Shown piece after piece: positions 15,792 through 27,417 of a stretch of DNA of 55,682 bases (positions are counted from its first letter, which is position 1; each line of letters starts with the position of its first letter). The stretch is from positions 1 through 55,682 of the forward strand of contig NZ_ALAP01000084.1 of the NCBI RefSeq assembly GCF_000280905.1. Reading direction: 5' to 3'. The notes under the pieces are model-generated. The model had not been told where the DNA came from. It searched no databases and worked only from the letters and a program-made list of their open reading frames with translations. The position numbers and the translations under genes were made by a program. The DNA comes from Streptomyces sp. AA1529. GTDB taxonomy: Bacteria > Actinomycetota > Actinomycetes > Streptomycetales > Streptomycetaceae.

Positions 15792-16814
15792 CACCGCGCC
15801 GCGCGCCTCCGCCGCTCCGCTGCGGTGTGCCCTGGTGTGCGGAGTGCTGGCCGCCCTCCTGGTCGCCGGGGCACTGGCCGGGCTGGCGCTCGGCGCGGCC
15901 CGGATCCCGGTCGCCGACGTGCTGGCGGCCCTGACCGGCCGGGCGCAGCCGGGCCCGTTCACCACCATCGTGCTCGATGTGCGGCTGCCGCGGGTGCTGC
16001 TGGCGGCCGTCGTCGGCGCCGGACTGGCGCTGGTGGGCGCGGTGCTGCAGGCGCTGGTGCGCAACCCGCTGGCCGATCCGTATCTGCTGGGCATCTCCTC
16101 GGGCGCCTCCACGGGCGCCGTCCTGGTCGTCGTCCTGGGTGTCGGGGCGGTCTCGATGCAGGCGGGCGCCTTCGCCGGGGCGCTGCTGGCGATGGTGACG
16201 GTCTACGCGATGGCGCGGAGCGGCGCGGCGGTGACGACGGGACGGCTGGTGCTGGCCGGAGTCGCGGTGCAGTACGTGCTCTCCGCGCTGACCAGCCTGG
16301 TGCTGGTGACCTCGGCGGAGAACGAGCATCTGCGGGCCATCCTCTTCTGGACGCTGGGCGGTCTGGGCCAGGCACGCTGGCACACCCTGCTGCTGCCCGC
16401 GCTGGTGCTGGGCGCCGGGCTCGCCCTGCTGCTGGCGCTGGCCCGGCCGCTGGACCTGCTGCTGGTCGGCGAGGAGGGCGCCACCGTTCTGGGACTGGAC
16501 ACCGGACGCTTCCGCGCGGCCTCGTTCGTCCTGGCCTCTCTGGTGACGGCGGTGCTGGTCACGGTGAGCGGCGCGATCGGCTTCGTCGGACTGATGGTGC
16601 CGCACGCGGCGCGGATGGCGGTCGGCGCCGGGCACCGGGCACTGCTCCCCGTCGCGGCGCTGGGCGGCGCGGCCTTCCTGGTGCTGGCCGATCTGGCGGC
16701 GCGCACGGTGGCGGCGCCCGAGGAGATCCCGGTCGGCGTGCTGACCGCCCTCACCGGCGGGCCGTTCTTCCTGTGGCTGCTGCGCCGCACCCGACGCACC
16801 GAGGGGGTGCTGGG

Positions 16815-16818
<4 letters not shown>
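15772..16818 (+). CDS. FecCD/BtuC-type ABC permease
   Basis: 348 residues with about ten membrane helices. Typical FecCD segments are DVRLPRVLLAAVVGAGLALVGAVLQALVRNPLADPYLLGISSGAS (residues about 65-110) and AIGFVGLMVPHAARM (about 265-280), the coupling-helix region that contacts the ATPase. The likely start is GTG 15772, with GTG 15781 an alternative. Both lie inside the preceding gene. Its stop overlaps the start of the ATPase gene (GTGA). With the lipoprotein and ATPase it forms the importer. Confidence 0.92.
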
Positions 16819-17653
<835 letters not shown>

Positions 17654-17657
<4 letters not shown>

Positions 17658-18457
17658 CCGGCGCGGGCGGGCCGGCCGAGCTGGACGAACTGACGGCGCT
17701 GTGCGCCCTGACGGACCTGGCCTCGGCGCACGGGCCCCGCTACCACATGCTGCCGGGCGAGCCGCCGCCCGCGGAGAGCGCCGCCGGGGCGTGGCTGCCC
17801 GCGGACCGTCTGCTGAGCGCGGAAAGCGCCGAACTGGAACGGCTGCTGACCGCCGAGTGGCGGGGCAGCGGACACCGTTCGGCACACGCGGCCGCGCTCA
17901 CCCTGATCGCGGTGTACGCGGGGCGGGTGACGGCCGCGGCACTCCTCGGCTGGGCGCTCGACGGACGGGTGTGGGACGTGCGGCCGCGGAACGTCCTGGT
18001 GCGGCCCGGCGGCCACGGGATCGCGGGCGTGCGGCTGCGGACCCCGCGGCTGCTCGCGGCACCCTCCGCCGAACCGGCCGGCACGCTCGCGGCGCTCCAC
18101 GAGGCCGTGCTGGACTCCCATCTGCTGCCGCTCGCCGCCGCGCTGCGCGGGGCGACCCGTGCCGGGCTGCGGCAGCTGCACGGCGGAGTGGCCCACGGCT
18201 GCGCCACCGCGCTGAGTGCCGCCGCGGCCCGCCCGCCCGACGAGTCGGCCCGGCGCTGGGCGGAGTTCGTCGGCCCGCGGCCGGAGCTGGCACGGCTCGG
18301 TGACCTCGCCGAGGTCACCGGGGCCGACGGGAGCCGCCGACTGCGCTACCTCCGCAACACCTGCTGCCTCTACTACACCAGCGCGGAAGCCGTCCGCTGC
18401 GCGAGCTGCTGCCTGACCCCGCGCGCCGACCGGCTGCGCGCCTACGCGGCGCGCTGA
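17654..18457 (+). CDS. FhuF-like (2Fe-2S) ferric-reductase-type protein
   Basis: 267 residues. The C-terminal motif Cys237-Cys238-x10-Cys249-x2-Cys252 is the cluster-binding signature of FhuF-type siderophore-iron reductases. The middle contains HRSAHAAALTLIAVYAGRVTAAALLGWALDG and WDVRPRNVLV. It has no membrane segment. FhuF proteins normally reduce ferric siderophores in the cytosol. Here the gene sits last in a cobalamin-riboswitch operon, so it may act on a corrinoid (Co reduction or removal of an upper ligand) or on a metal complex. That substrate inference rests only on context. Confidence 0.85.
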
Positions 18458-18513
18458 GCCGGCCGGACGGCCGGACGGCACTGCCCGACGGACCGAGCCG
18501 GGCCGCCGGCAGC

Positions 18514-18572
18514 CGGGGCAGGGGGCAGGGGGCAGGGGGCAGGGGGCAGGAGTCGGGGGCAGGAGTCGGGGC
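18514..18572. repeat. GGGGGCA heptamer tandem repeat
   Basis: Five consecutive GGGGGCA heptamers (first slightly altered) are followed by two GGAGTCGGGGGCA-like units. They lie between the convergent 3' ends of the FhuF-like gene and the ThrRS-like gene. It is a probable slippage-prone tract with no other visible role. Confidence 0.7.
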
Positions 18573-18578
18573 GGGTCG

Positions 18579-19853
18579 TCACCACAGCTCGGTGCTGTGC
18601 CCCTCCACCAGTGCGCCGATCCGCGCGAGGACCTCGTGCTCCGGCAGCGGATCGAGCCGGCGACCGTCCCGCAGCCGTACCGCGATCCGCCCGGCGGCGG
18701 CCTCCCGGCGGCCGAGCACCGCCTGGTAGGGGACCCGGCGGGCCTCCCGTACCCGGGCGCCCAGACTGCCGCGCCCGGGCGGAGCGAGTTCGGCACGCAG
18801 CCCCGCGGCGGTGCAGCGCCGCACGAACGCCTCACCCGCGGGCAGTTCCGCCTCGGACACCGGCAGCACGGCCAGCTGGACGGGCGCCAGCCAGGCGGGG
18901 AACGCGCCCCCGTGCACCTCGATCAGCTGCGCCACCGCGCGCTCCACGCTGCCGATGACGGCCCGGTGCACCATGACCGGCCGGTGGGCGGCGCCGTCCG
19001 CGCCGGTGTAGCACAGGTCGAAGCGCTCGGGCTGGTGCAGGTCGACCTGGACGGTGGAGAGGGTGGCCTCCCGGCCCGCCGCGTCGGCGATCTGCACGTC
19101 GATCTTGGGCCCGTAGAAGGCGGCCTCCCCTTCCGCCGCCTCGTACGGCAGCCCGGCGTCCTCCAGCGCCTCGGTCAGCAGCGCGGTGGCCCGCCGCCAC
19201 GCGTCCGGGCCGGGCAGCCGGTCGCCGCCCGGCGCGGGGAGCGAGAGCCGGTGGCGGGCCGCCTCGATGCCGAGCGCCCGGTAGGCGTCCCGGATCAGCT
19301 CCAGTGCCGCCCCGGCCTCGGCCGCCACCTGGTCGAGGGTGCAGAAGATGTGCGCGTCGTTGAGCTGGATGGCACGTACCCGGGTGAGTCCGCCCAGCAC
19401 TCCGGAGCGCTCGGCCCGGTACATGGTGCCGAGTTCGGCCATCCGCAGCGGCAGTTCGCGGTAGCTGTGCGGGCGGGAGCGGTAGATCACCGCGTGGTGC
19501 GGGCACAGGCTGGGGCGCAGCACCAGCACTTCCCCGGACCCCTCCCCCGCACCGTCCTCCGCCGGGTCCCCCGCGGCGTTCCCCGCGCGTCGCTCCAGGG
19601 GCGGGAACATGTCGTCGGCGTAGTGGTCCCAGTGGCCGGAGAGTTCGTACAGCTCGCGCTTGCCGAGGACGGGCGAGCAGACGTGCCGGTACCCGGCGCG
19701 GCGCTCGACGCCCCGGATGTACTCCTCCAGCGCGTGCCGGACGGTGGCGCCGTCCGGCAGCCAGTAGGGCAGTCCGGCGCCGATCAGCGGATCGGTGCCG
19801 AAGAGCTGCAACTCGCGGCCGAGCGAGCGGTGGTCGTGGTGGGCTGCGGTCAT
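18579..19853 (-). CDS. Threonyl-tRNA synthetase paralogue lacking TGS and editing domains
   Basis: 424 residues against about 650 for normal ThrRS. Only the class II catalytic domain and anticodon-binding domain are present. The three Zn/Thr-binding ligands are recognisable: Cys in LRPSLCPHH, His in NDAHIFC, His in PVMVHRAVIGSVER. Motif 2 is YRAERSGVLGGLTRVRA. The C-terminal domain runs from about residue 320 (APVQLAVLPVSE). The start is ATG 19853 with GGGAGGACCCC; an in-frame GTG at 19874 lacks a ribosome site. Without the N2 domain it cannot clear Ser-tRNA(Thr). Short ThrRS copies can serve as stress-induced or antibiotic-resistant back-ups. Expression is controlled by the leader at 19890-20014. 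Confidence 0.9.
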   Translation of the reverse strand: MTAAHHDHRSLGRELQLFGTDPLIGAGLPYWLPDGATVRHALEEYIRGVERRAGYRHVCSPVLGKRELYELSGHWDHYADDMFPPLERRAGNAAGDPAEDGAGEGSGEVLVLRPSLCPHHAVIYRSRPHSYRELPLRMAELGTMYRAERSGVLGGLTRVRAIQLNDAHIFCTLDQVAAEAGAALELIRDAYRALGIEAARHRLSLPAPGGDRLPGPDAWRRATALLTEALEDAGLPYEAAEGEAAFYGPKIDVQIADAAGREATLSTVQVDLHQPERFDLCYTGADGAAHRPVMVHRAVIGSVERAVAQLIEVHGGAFPAWLAPVQLAVLPVSEAELPAGEAFVRRCTAAGLRAELAPPGRGSLGARVREARRVPYQAVLGRREAAAGRIAVRLRDGRRLDPLPEHEVLARIGALVEGHSTELW

Positions 19854-19898
19854 GGGGTCCTCCCTCGGGGGCACGGGCCGCGCCCGAGGGGGACGACG

Positions 19899-19925
19899 AA
19901 GCCCCGGGCACTCGGCCCGGGGCTT
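19899..19925 (-). terminator. Attenuator terminator of the ThrRS-like gene
   Basis: Perfect 11-bp stem AAGCCCCGGGC/GCCCGGGGCTT with a 5-nt loop, between the leader peptide stop (19940) and the synthetase ATG (19853). On the minus strand it is followed by CGTCGTCCCCC. The flank TCGTCGTCC is exactly complementary to GGACGACGA in the Thr-codon region of the leader, offering a competing antiterminator. Confidence 0.75.
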
Positions 19926-19939
19926 GACGGGTACGTCGG

Positions 19940-20002
19940 TCAGCGCGCCGGGACTTCGTCCGGCGTCGTCGTCCTGGCGGTCTGTACGGCGCGCTGCTGC
20001 AT
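19940..20002 (-). CDS. Threonine leader peptide (20 aa) for transcription attenuation
   Basis: The peptide reads MQQRAVQTARTTTPDEVPAR, with four Thr of which three are consecutive ACG codons. It ends 86 nt upstream of the ThrRS-like ATG and precedes the terminator. A TACGTT -10 box at 20014-20009 lies 6 nt before the ATG with no ribosome site, so the leader is probably leaderless, as is common for actinobacterial attenuators. Two competing stems are visible: CAGCGCGCCG/CGGCGCGCTG (19987-19996 with 19941-19950), and the Thr-codon/terminator-flank pairing. Stalling on scarce Thr-tRNA should favour read-through. Confidence 0.8.
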   Translation of the reverse strand: MQQRAVQTARTTTPDEVPAR

Positions 20003-20008
20003 GCGGGC

Positions 20009-20014
20009 AACGTA
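20009..20014 (-). promoter_or_regulatory. -10 box of the Thr leader transcript
   Basis: TACGTT on the minus strand fits TANNNT and sits 6 nt upstream of the leader ATG at 20002. No convincing -35 box is visible. Confidence 0.5.
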
Positions 20015-20173
20015 GCAGCGCGGGCCGCGTCCGTCCGCCGGTTTTCCGGGGCCGGGCCGCCCCGTCCAGGGCGTCCCGCCGTCCGGGGTTCCGGGGGCGC
20101 CGGTCCGGGCGGTGGATAGCATCGCGGCACTGCGCGCGGCACCGCGGCAGTCGATCGATGTACGGGGGAGCAT

Positions 20174-21496
20174 GTGTTCGGGATCGTCAGGCCCTGCAGG
20201 CACCGGTTGCCGGAGGCGCTCAGGGCCGAGTGGACGGCGCATCTGTGCGGCCTCTGCCTCGCACTGCGCGACGGCCACGGCCAGTTGGCGCGGATCGTGA
20301 CGAACTATGACGGGCTGCTGGTCTCCGTGCTGACCGACGCGCAGGCGGGGACCGCCGCCTCCCGGCGCCGCACCGCGGGACCGTGCCCGCTGCGGGGCAT
20401 GCGCACCGCCTCGGTCGCCCGGGGTGCGGGCGCGCGGCTGGCGGCCTCGGTGTCCCTGGTCCTCGCCTCGGCGAAGATACGGGACCACATAGCCGACGGG
20501 GACGGGGTGCTGCGCCGCCGTCCGCTGGCCGCCGCCGCCCGCCGGACCGCGGCGGGCTGGGACCGGGCCGGTGCCCGAACCGGCGGCGCGCTGGGATTCG
20601 ACACGGCGTTGCTGGTCGACGCAGTGGAGCGGCAGACGGACGTGGAGCGCGCCGCGGGCCCCGGCACTCCGCTGGCGACCGTGACCGAGCCGACCGCGAC
20701 GGCCACCGCGGCGGCCTTCGCGCACACGGCGGCCCTCGCCGGCCGCCCCGGCAACGCGGCCCCGCTCGCCGAGGCGGGCCGTCTCTTCGGACAGCTCGCG
20801 CACCTGCTGGACGCGGTCGAGGACCGTGCGGCGGACGCCGCCGAGGGGGCCTGGAATCCGCTCGCGGCCACCGGCACCACCCCGGCCGAGGCCCGGAAGG
20901 TGTGCGACGAGGCGGCACGCGGCATCCGGCGGGCGCTGCGCGCGGTGGACTTCGCGGACCGGGGGCTGGCGCACGCCCTGCTGGCGCACGAGGTGCCGCG
21001 CGCCGTGGACCGCGCGTTCGGCACGGCGGCGTGCGCGCACTCCGGTGGAGCGGCGGCGGTCGCGGGCCCGCACGGGGACACCGGCCCGCCCCCGCAGCCG
21101 TACGGACAGCAGCCGTACGGACAGCAGGCGGACGGGCAGCAGCAGCCGGGGCGGCCGCCCTACGGTCAGGCGCCGCACAACCTCAACGGCCCCGGGAATC
21201 CGTTCGCGGGCGCGGGCGGCCCGGGCGGCGACGGAGGCGGCGGCACCGGCGGCCCGGGCGGCTCCGGGGACCGCGGGCCGGGCCGGCAGCGGCCGCCGCG
21301 CGGCTTCTGGGCGGGCTGCGCGGCCTTCGTCGGCCTGTGCTGCACCTGCCGGCTGTGCTGCGCCTCGGAGTACGAGGGCCCCTGGTCCCGCAAGAAGCGG
21401 GAGGGGTGCCTGGACTGCGGGGATTGCTGCGACTGCTGTGACTGCTGCGGCAACTGCGACGGGTGCGGCTGTGACGGCTGCGGCTGCGACTGCTGA
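20174..21496 (+). CDS. DUF5685 family protein with cysteine-rich C-terminus
   Basis: 440 residues. The N-terminus (FGIVRPCRHRLP...HLCGLCLALRDGHG) carries Cys residues that are probably metal-binding. A helical middle spans about residues 40-280, then a Pro/Gln/Gly linker with PYGQQ repeats (about 310-350) and a Gly-rich stretch. The last 100 residues are extremely Cys-rich (CxxC and CC clusters spaced by Asp/Gly). GTG 20174 follows GGGGGAG. The pattern is typical of streptomycete DUF5685 proteins of unknown role. The tail looks like a metal-binding or disulfide-forming module. Confidence 0.85.
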   Translation: MFGIVRPCRHRLPEALRAEWTAHLCGLCLALRDGHGQLARIVTNYDGLLVSVLTDAQAGTAASRRRTAGPCPLRGMRTASVARGAGARLAASVSLVLASAKIRDHIADGDGVLRRRPLAAAARRTAAGWDRAGARTGGALGFDTALLVDAVERQTDVERAAGPGTPLATVTEPTATATAAAFAHTAALAGRPGNAAPLAEAGRLFGQLAHLLDAVEDRAADAAEGAWNPLAATGTTPAEARKVCDEAARGIRRALRAVDFADRGLAHALLAHEVPRAVDRAFGTAACAHSGGAAAVAGPHGDTGPPPQPYGQQPYGQQADGQQQPGRPPYGQAPHNLNGPGNPFAGAGGPGGDGGGGTGGPGGSGDRGPGRQRPPRGFWAGCAAFVGLCCTCRLCCASEYEGPWSRKKREGCLDCGDCCDCCDCCGNCDGCGCDGCGCDC

Positions 21497-21625
21497 GGGC
21501 GCTGCCCCCGCTCCCCCGCCCTTCCTGCCCGCCGGCCGCGCAGGCCCCGACCGGAGCCGAGGAGGAACTGGCGCGGTTCCCATGGCCGTCCGCGGGCACC
21601 CGTCCGCGGACGATGGGGAGGATCC

Positions 21626-22525
21626 ATGGACATCAGCGTTCCGAGACGCCGCAAGCCGGGCGGCCGGTTCCGCGGATTCCGCGGCAGGGCAAAGCCGGGC
21701 ACCGGGAAGGCGACACGGCAGGCCAGGTCCACGGCGCGGCCGGTGCTGAGCGGCGCGGCGCGGGCCGGATTCACCGGACGCGGCGTGACCTATCTGCTGG
21801 TCGGGATGCTGGCCGTGCAGGTGGCGTTCACCGGCGGGAAGGGCGGCGAACAGGCGGACCGGGGCGGGGCGCTCCAGCAGGTGGCGGAGCAGTCCTTCGG
21901 CGGCCTGCTGCTGTGGGCGCTGGGCCTCGCACTGGCCGGCATGGCGCTGTGGCGGCTGTCCGAAGCGGTCTGGGGCGCCGCGGGGCCGGACGGCGACAAG
22001 GCGACCAAGCGCCTTGCCTCCGGGGCGCGGGCCGCCTTCTACACGTTCGTCGCGTACTCCGTACTGGCCTTCGCCACGGGTGACAAGGGCAGCGGCAGCG
22101 GCGCCTCCGACAAGCGCTCGCGCGATGTGACGGCCGACGCGCTGGGACTGCCCGGCGGGCAGTGGCTGGTGGGAGCCGCGGGCGCCGCGGTGGTGATCGG
22201 CGGCGTGGTGCTGGGCGGGCGCGCGGCGCTGCGGAAATACCACAAGCATCTGCGCACCCACCGGATGTCCGCGCGGCAGCGGAAGTTCGTGGACACCACC
22301 GGAGTGGCCGGCGGGCTCGCCCGCGGTCTGGTGTTCGCCGCGGCCGGCGGCTTCCTGGTCCGCGCCGCGGTCGCCTACGACCCCGAACGGGCCAAGGGGA
22401 TGGACGACACCCTGCGCGCCTTCGCCGAGACCCCGGCGGGGCCGTGGCTGCTGGTGGCCGTGGCGGTGGGGCTCGTCCTCTTCGGGCTCTTCTCGTTCGC
22501 GGTGGCGCGCTGGCGCAGCACCTGA
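21626..22525 (+). CDS. DUF1206 membrane protein
   Basis: 299 residues with six hydrophobic helices in three hairpin repeats. Each repeat begins with a GxxxRGxxY/F-type sequence, for example RAGFTGRGVTYLLVGMLAVQ, SGARAAFYTFVAYSVLAF and VAGGLARGLVFAAAGGFLVR. The basic N-terminus (PRRRKPGGRFRGFRGR) is cytosolic. The ATG at 21626 is behind GGGGAGGATCC. The role of the family is unknown. It is 129 bp downstream of the DUF5685 gene and possibly cotranscribed. Confidence 0.9.
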   Translation: MDISVPRRRKPGGRFRGFRGRAKPGTGKATRQARSTARPVLSGAARAGFTGRGVTYLLVGMLAVQVAFTGGKGGEQADRGGALQQVAEQSFGGLLLWALGLALAGMALWRLSEAVWGAAGPDGDKATKRLASGARAAFYTFVAYSVLAFATGDKGSGSGASDKRSRDVTADALGLPGGQWLVGAAGAAVVIGGVVLGGRAALRKYHKHLRTHRMSARQRKFVDTTGVAGGLARGLVFAAAGGFLVRAAVAYDPERAKGMDDTLRAFAETPAGPWLLVAVAVGLVLFGLFSFAVARWRST

Positions 22526-22651
22526 CCCCGGCGCGGGCCGGGGCCGGGCGAGGAACCTCGGGCCCCGGGGACACCCGGCGTCCTCGCGGCGACCGCGGGG
22601 CCCGGGAGCGGCGTCGGCCGGTCCCGGGCCCCGTGGTGGGCGAGTACCAGG

Positions 22652-24871
<2,220 letters not shown>

Positions 24872-24897
24872 CGCTACTCCGCTTCGCGTCTACATCG

Positions 24898-24911
24898 TCT
24901 CGATATCAAGA
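24898..24911. promoter_or_regulatory. Imperfect palindrome TCTCGATATCAAGA upstream of idh
   Basis: A 14-bp near-palindrome centred on GATATC, 27 nt upstream of the idh ATG and followed by a second GATATC at 24910-24915. It is AT-rich compared with its surroundings, as expected for an operator or promoter element. The cognate regulator is not identifiable from the window. Confidence 0.55.
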
Positions 24912-25151
24912 TATCCCGTGACGGGGCGGCGCGGTGAAGCGGCCCGCGCTTGGCCGCGCGGAAGCCGGGTGCCCGGGCCGCCACCCGGGGCACCCCCGTG
25001 CGACACCGCCCCGCGGCACCCGGCCCCACCAGCGCCGGCGTGCGGCACGTCCGGCCCGGAGACCGGTGGCCGCGACCCGCACCGGCCCGCGCCGACGGAT
25101 GTCGGGGCGGGCCGGGGTCGGGGCGAAGGCCGGCGCCGGAGCCGGGCGACC

Positions 25152-25186
25152 GGGCCGGGGCCGGGGCCGGGGCCGGGGCCGGGCGG
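25152..25186. repeat. GGGGCC hexanucleotide repeat
   Basis: About five tandem GGGGCC units lie in the 339-bp gap between gap and idh. The rest of that gap is GC-rich with no gene on either strand. It may fold into a G-quadruplex on one strand and contribute to termination after gap; this is inference. Confidence 0.65.
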
Positions 25187-25210
25187 ACCCGGTCCGGCTC
25201 CGCGGCCGGT

Positions 25211-26656
25211 TCAGGCCACCGGGGCCGGGAAGGTCGGGTACTCCGCTCCGGAGACGTGCTGGACGACCCGGACGACCTGGCACGAGTAGCCGAACTCGTT
25301 GTCGTACCAGAGGTAGAGGATCGCGTTGTCGCCCTCGACCTTGGTGGCGCCCGCGTCGACGATGGAGGCGTGACGCGAGCCGATGAAGTCGTTGGAGACC
25401 GCGTCGGGGGCGCTGGTGAAGTCGATCTGCCGCTTGAGCGGCGAGGTCAGCGAGACCTCGCGGAGGTGGTCCAGCACCTCCGCGCGGCTGGTCTCGCGGG
25501 CCAGCTGCAGATTGAGGATGGCGATCGAGACGTCCGGCACCGGGACACGGATCGAACTGCCGGTGATCGTCGCCTCGAGGTCGGGCAGCGCCTTGGCGAC
25601 GGCCGAGGCGGCGCCGGTCTCGGTGATGACCATGTTGAGCGGCGCCGAACGCCCCCGCCGGTCGGACTTGTGGTAGTTGTCCAGCAGGTTCTGATCGTTG
25701 GTGAACGAGTGGACCGTCTCCACGTGACCGCGCAGCACCCCGTACTCGTCCGCCATCGCCTTCAGCGGCGGGACGATCGCGTTGGTGGTGCAGGACGCGC
25801 AGGAGATGATCCGCTCGTCCGGCTTGATCATGTCGTGGTTGACGCCGTGCACCACGTTGGGCACGTCGCCCTTGCCGGGCGCGGTCAGGATCACCTTGTC
25901 GATGCCGGGGCGCAGGTGCTGGGAGAGCCCCTCGCGGTCGCGCCACCTGCCGGTGTTGTCGATGAGGACGGCGTCCTTGATGCCGTACGCCGTGTAGTCC
26001 ACCGACGTCGGGTCGTCGGAGTAGATGACCTTGATCTCGTTGCCGTTGGCGATGATCGTGCTGTTCGCCTCGTCGACGGTGATGGTGCCCTGGAACTGCC
26101 CGTGGATGGAGTCGCGGCGCAGCAGCGAGGCCCGCTTGATCAGGTCCTGACCGGCGGCCCTGCGGACGACGACGGCGCGCAGCCGCAGGCCGTTGCCGGA
26201 CCCGGCCTTCTCGATGAGCAGACGGGCGAGGAGGCGGCCGATGCGGCCGAACCCGTAGAGGACCACGTCCCGGGAGGCCCGGCGCTCGATCTTGTCGGCG
26301 CCGGTCGCACCGGCCACGGCCTGCGCCGTGAAATCCGCCACGGACAGGCCGCGGTCGTCGTTCCGGTAGGTCGCGGCGAGCATCCCGATGTCGATCTGGG
26401 AGGGGCCGAGGTCGAGCGCGGTGAGGGCCTGGAGGAAGGGCAGCGTCCCGGTGACGGACAGTTCCTCCCCGGCTATCTGCCGCGCGAAGCGGTGGGCCTT
26501 GAGGATGCTGATCACCGACTTGTTCACCAGGGAGCGGCTGTGCAGCAGGACGGTGACGTCCCGCTCCCGGTGCAGCTTCCCGATGATGGGGATCATCGAT
26601 TCCGCGATCTCCTCGCGGTGCTTCCAGTTGGTGAACACGTCGTCGTTGACAGTCAC
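25211..26656 (-). CDS. gap: Glyceraldehyde-3-phosphate dehydrogenase, long type
   Basis: 481 residues, about 140 longer than classical GAPDH because of an N-terminal helical extension (residues 1-128) typical of an actinobacterial/proteobacterial subgroup. The NAD(P)-binding motif is VVLYGFGRIGRLLARLL (about 130-146), and the catalytic Cys lies in ISCASCTTNAI. A conserved NEFGYSCQVV is near the C-terminus. It acts in the cytosol, interconverting GAP and 1,3-bisphosphoglycerate. In corynebacteria the long-type enzyme (GapB) works mainly in gluconeogenesis. Its start is ATG 26656. Same strand as idh, but idh seems to have its own promoter. Confidence 0.94.
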   Translation of the reverse strand: MTVNDDVFTNWKHREEIAESMIPIIGKLHRERDVTVLLHSRSLVNKSVISILKAHRFARQIAGEELSVTGTLPFLQALTALDLGPSQIDIGMLAATYRNDDRGLSVADFTAQAVAGATGADKIERRASRDVVLYGFGRIGRLLARLLIEKAGSGNGLRLRAVVVRRAAGQDLIKRASLLRRDSIHGQFQGTITVDEANSTIIANGNEIKVIYSDDPTSVDYTAYGIKDAVLIDNTGRWRDREGLSQHLRPGIDKVILTAPGKGDVPNVVHGVNHDMIKPDERIISCASCTTNAIVPPLKAMADEYGVLRGHVETVHSFTNDQNLLDNYHKSDRRGRSAPLNMVITETGAASAVAKALPDLEATITGSSIRVPVPDVSIAILNLQLARETSRAEVLDHLREVSLTSPLKRQIDFTSAPDAVSNDFIGSRHASIVDAGATKVEGDNAILYLWYDNEFGYSCQVVRVVQHVSGAEYPTFPAPVA

Positions 26657-26790
26657 AGATCTATCTTTCGAGCTAGGCGGCGCTCATATGCTAACCCGTC
26701 TGCAGAGCGGCCCCGGACGAGCGGCCGGACGAAGGGCCGGACGACTGCGGACCGCCCCGCCGCCCGTACCGAGGGAAGAAGGGAAGAGAA

Positions 26791-27300
26791 GTGCCGATGT
26801 CTCCCGCACCGCCGCCCGACGAGCCCCCGGCCCTGCCGAACGCACCGGGGTCCCTGACCCTGCTCGTGGCAGCGGTCCTCGTCCACGACCCGGACACCGG
26901 CCGCGTCCTGCTCCTCCAGCGCGGTCCGGGGGCTTCGTTCGCGTCCGGCATGTGGGACCTCCCCGGAGGGAAGGCCGAACCCGGCGAGCCGGTCACCGGC
27001 ACCGCGGTGCGCGAACTGTCCGAGGAGACCGGTCTCACCGTCCGGCCGGAGCAGCTGCGCCTCGCGCATCTGACCCACGGCGCCCCGAGAGCCGGTCTCC
27101 CGCACGGCTTCCTCAGCGTCGTCTTCGCCGCCCGCAGCTGGTCCGGCACGCCCGGGAACCGCGAACCGCACAAACACGCCCACGTGCGCTGGGCCGACCC
27201 CCGAGCCCTTCCCGAACCGCTGCTGCCCAGCGCCGCGACCGTCCTGCGCGGCTGCCTCGACCTCGCCGACGGCCCCGGCATCGGACTCCACGGCTGGTGA
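26791..27300 (+). CDS. Nudix hydrolase
   Basis: 169 residues. The Nudix box is complete: GGKAEPGEPVTGTAVRELSEETGL, matching Gx5Ex7REUxEExGU, which binds the divalent metal for hydrolysis of nucleoside diphosphate-linked substrates. A proline-rich N-terminus precedes the core. GTG 26791 or ATG 26797 are both possible behind GAAGGGAAGAG. Specific substrate cannot be deduced. It is divergent from gap. Confidence 0.93.
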   Translation: MPMSPAPPPDEPPALPNAPGSLTLLVAAVLVHDPDTGRVLLLQRGPGASFASGMWDLPGGKAEPGEPVTGTAVRELSEETGLTVRPEQLRLAHLTHGAPRAGLPHGFLSVVFAARSWSGTPGNREPHKHAHVRWADPRALPEPLLPSAATVLRGCLDLADGPGIGLHGW

Positions 27301-27417
27301 CGCCCCCACCGCAGGACGGCTCCCCGCGGGCGGCGTAGCGATGCGGCGCCCCGGCGGCGACGCGGGAGCGGCCGGTTCCCGGCCCGGCCCCGGCCCCGGC
27401 GGCGGGGCCGGGCCGGG

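Noticed and set aside
19854..20014. T-box riboswitch before the ThrRS-like gene
   Set aside because: No T-box consensus or specifier-loop structure; the leader peptide with Thr codons and a terminator explains the region better.
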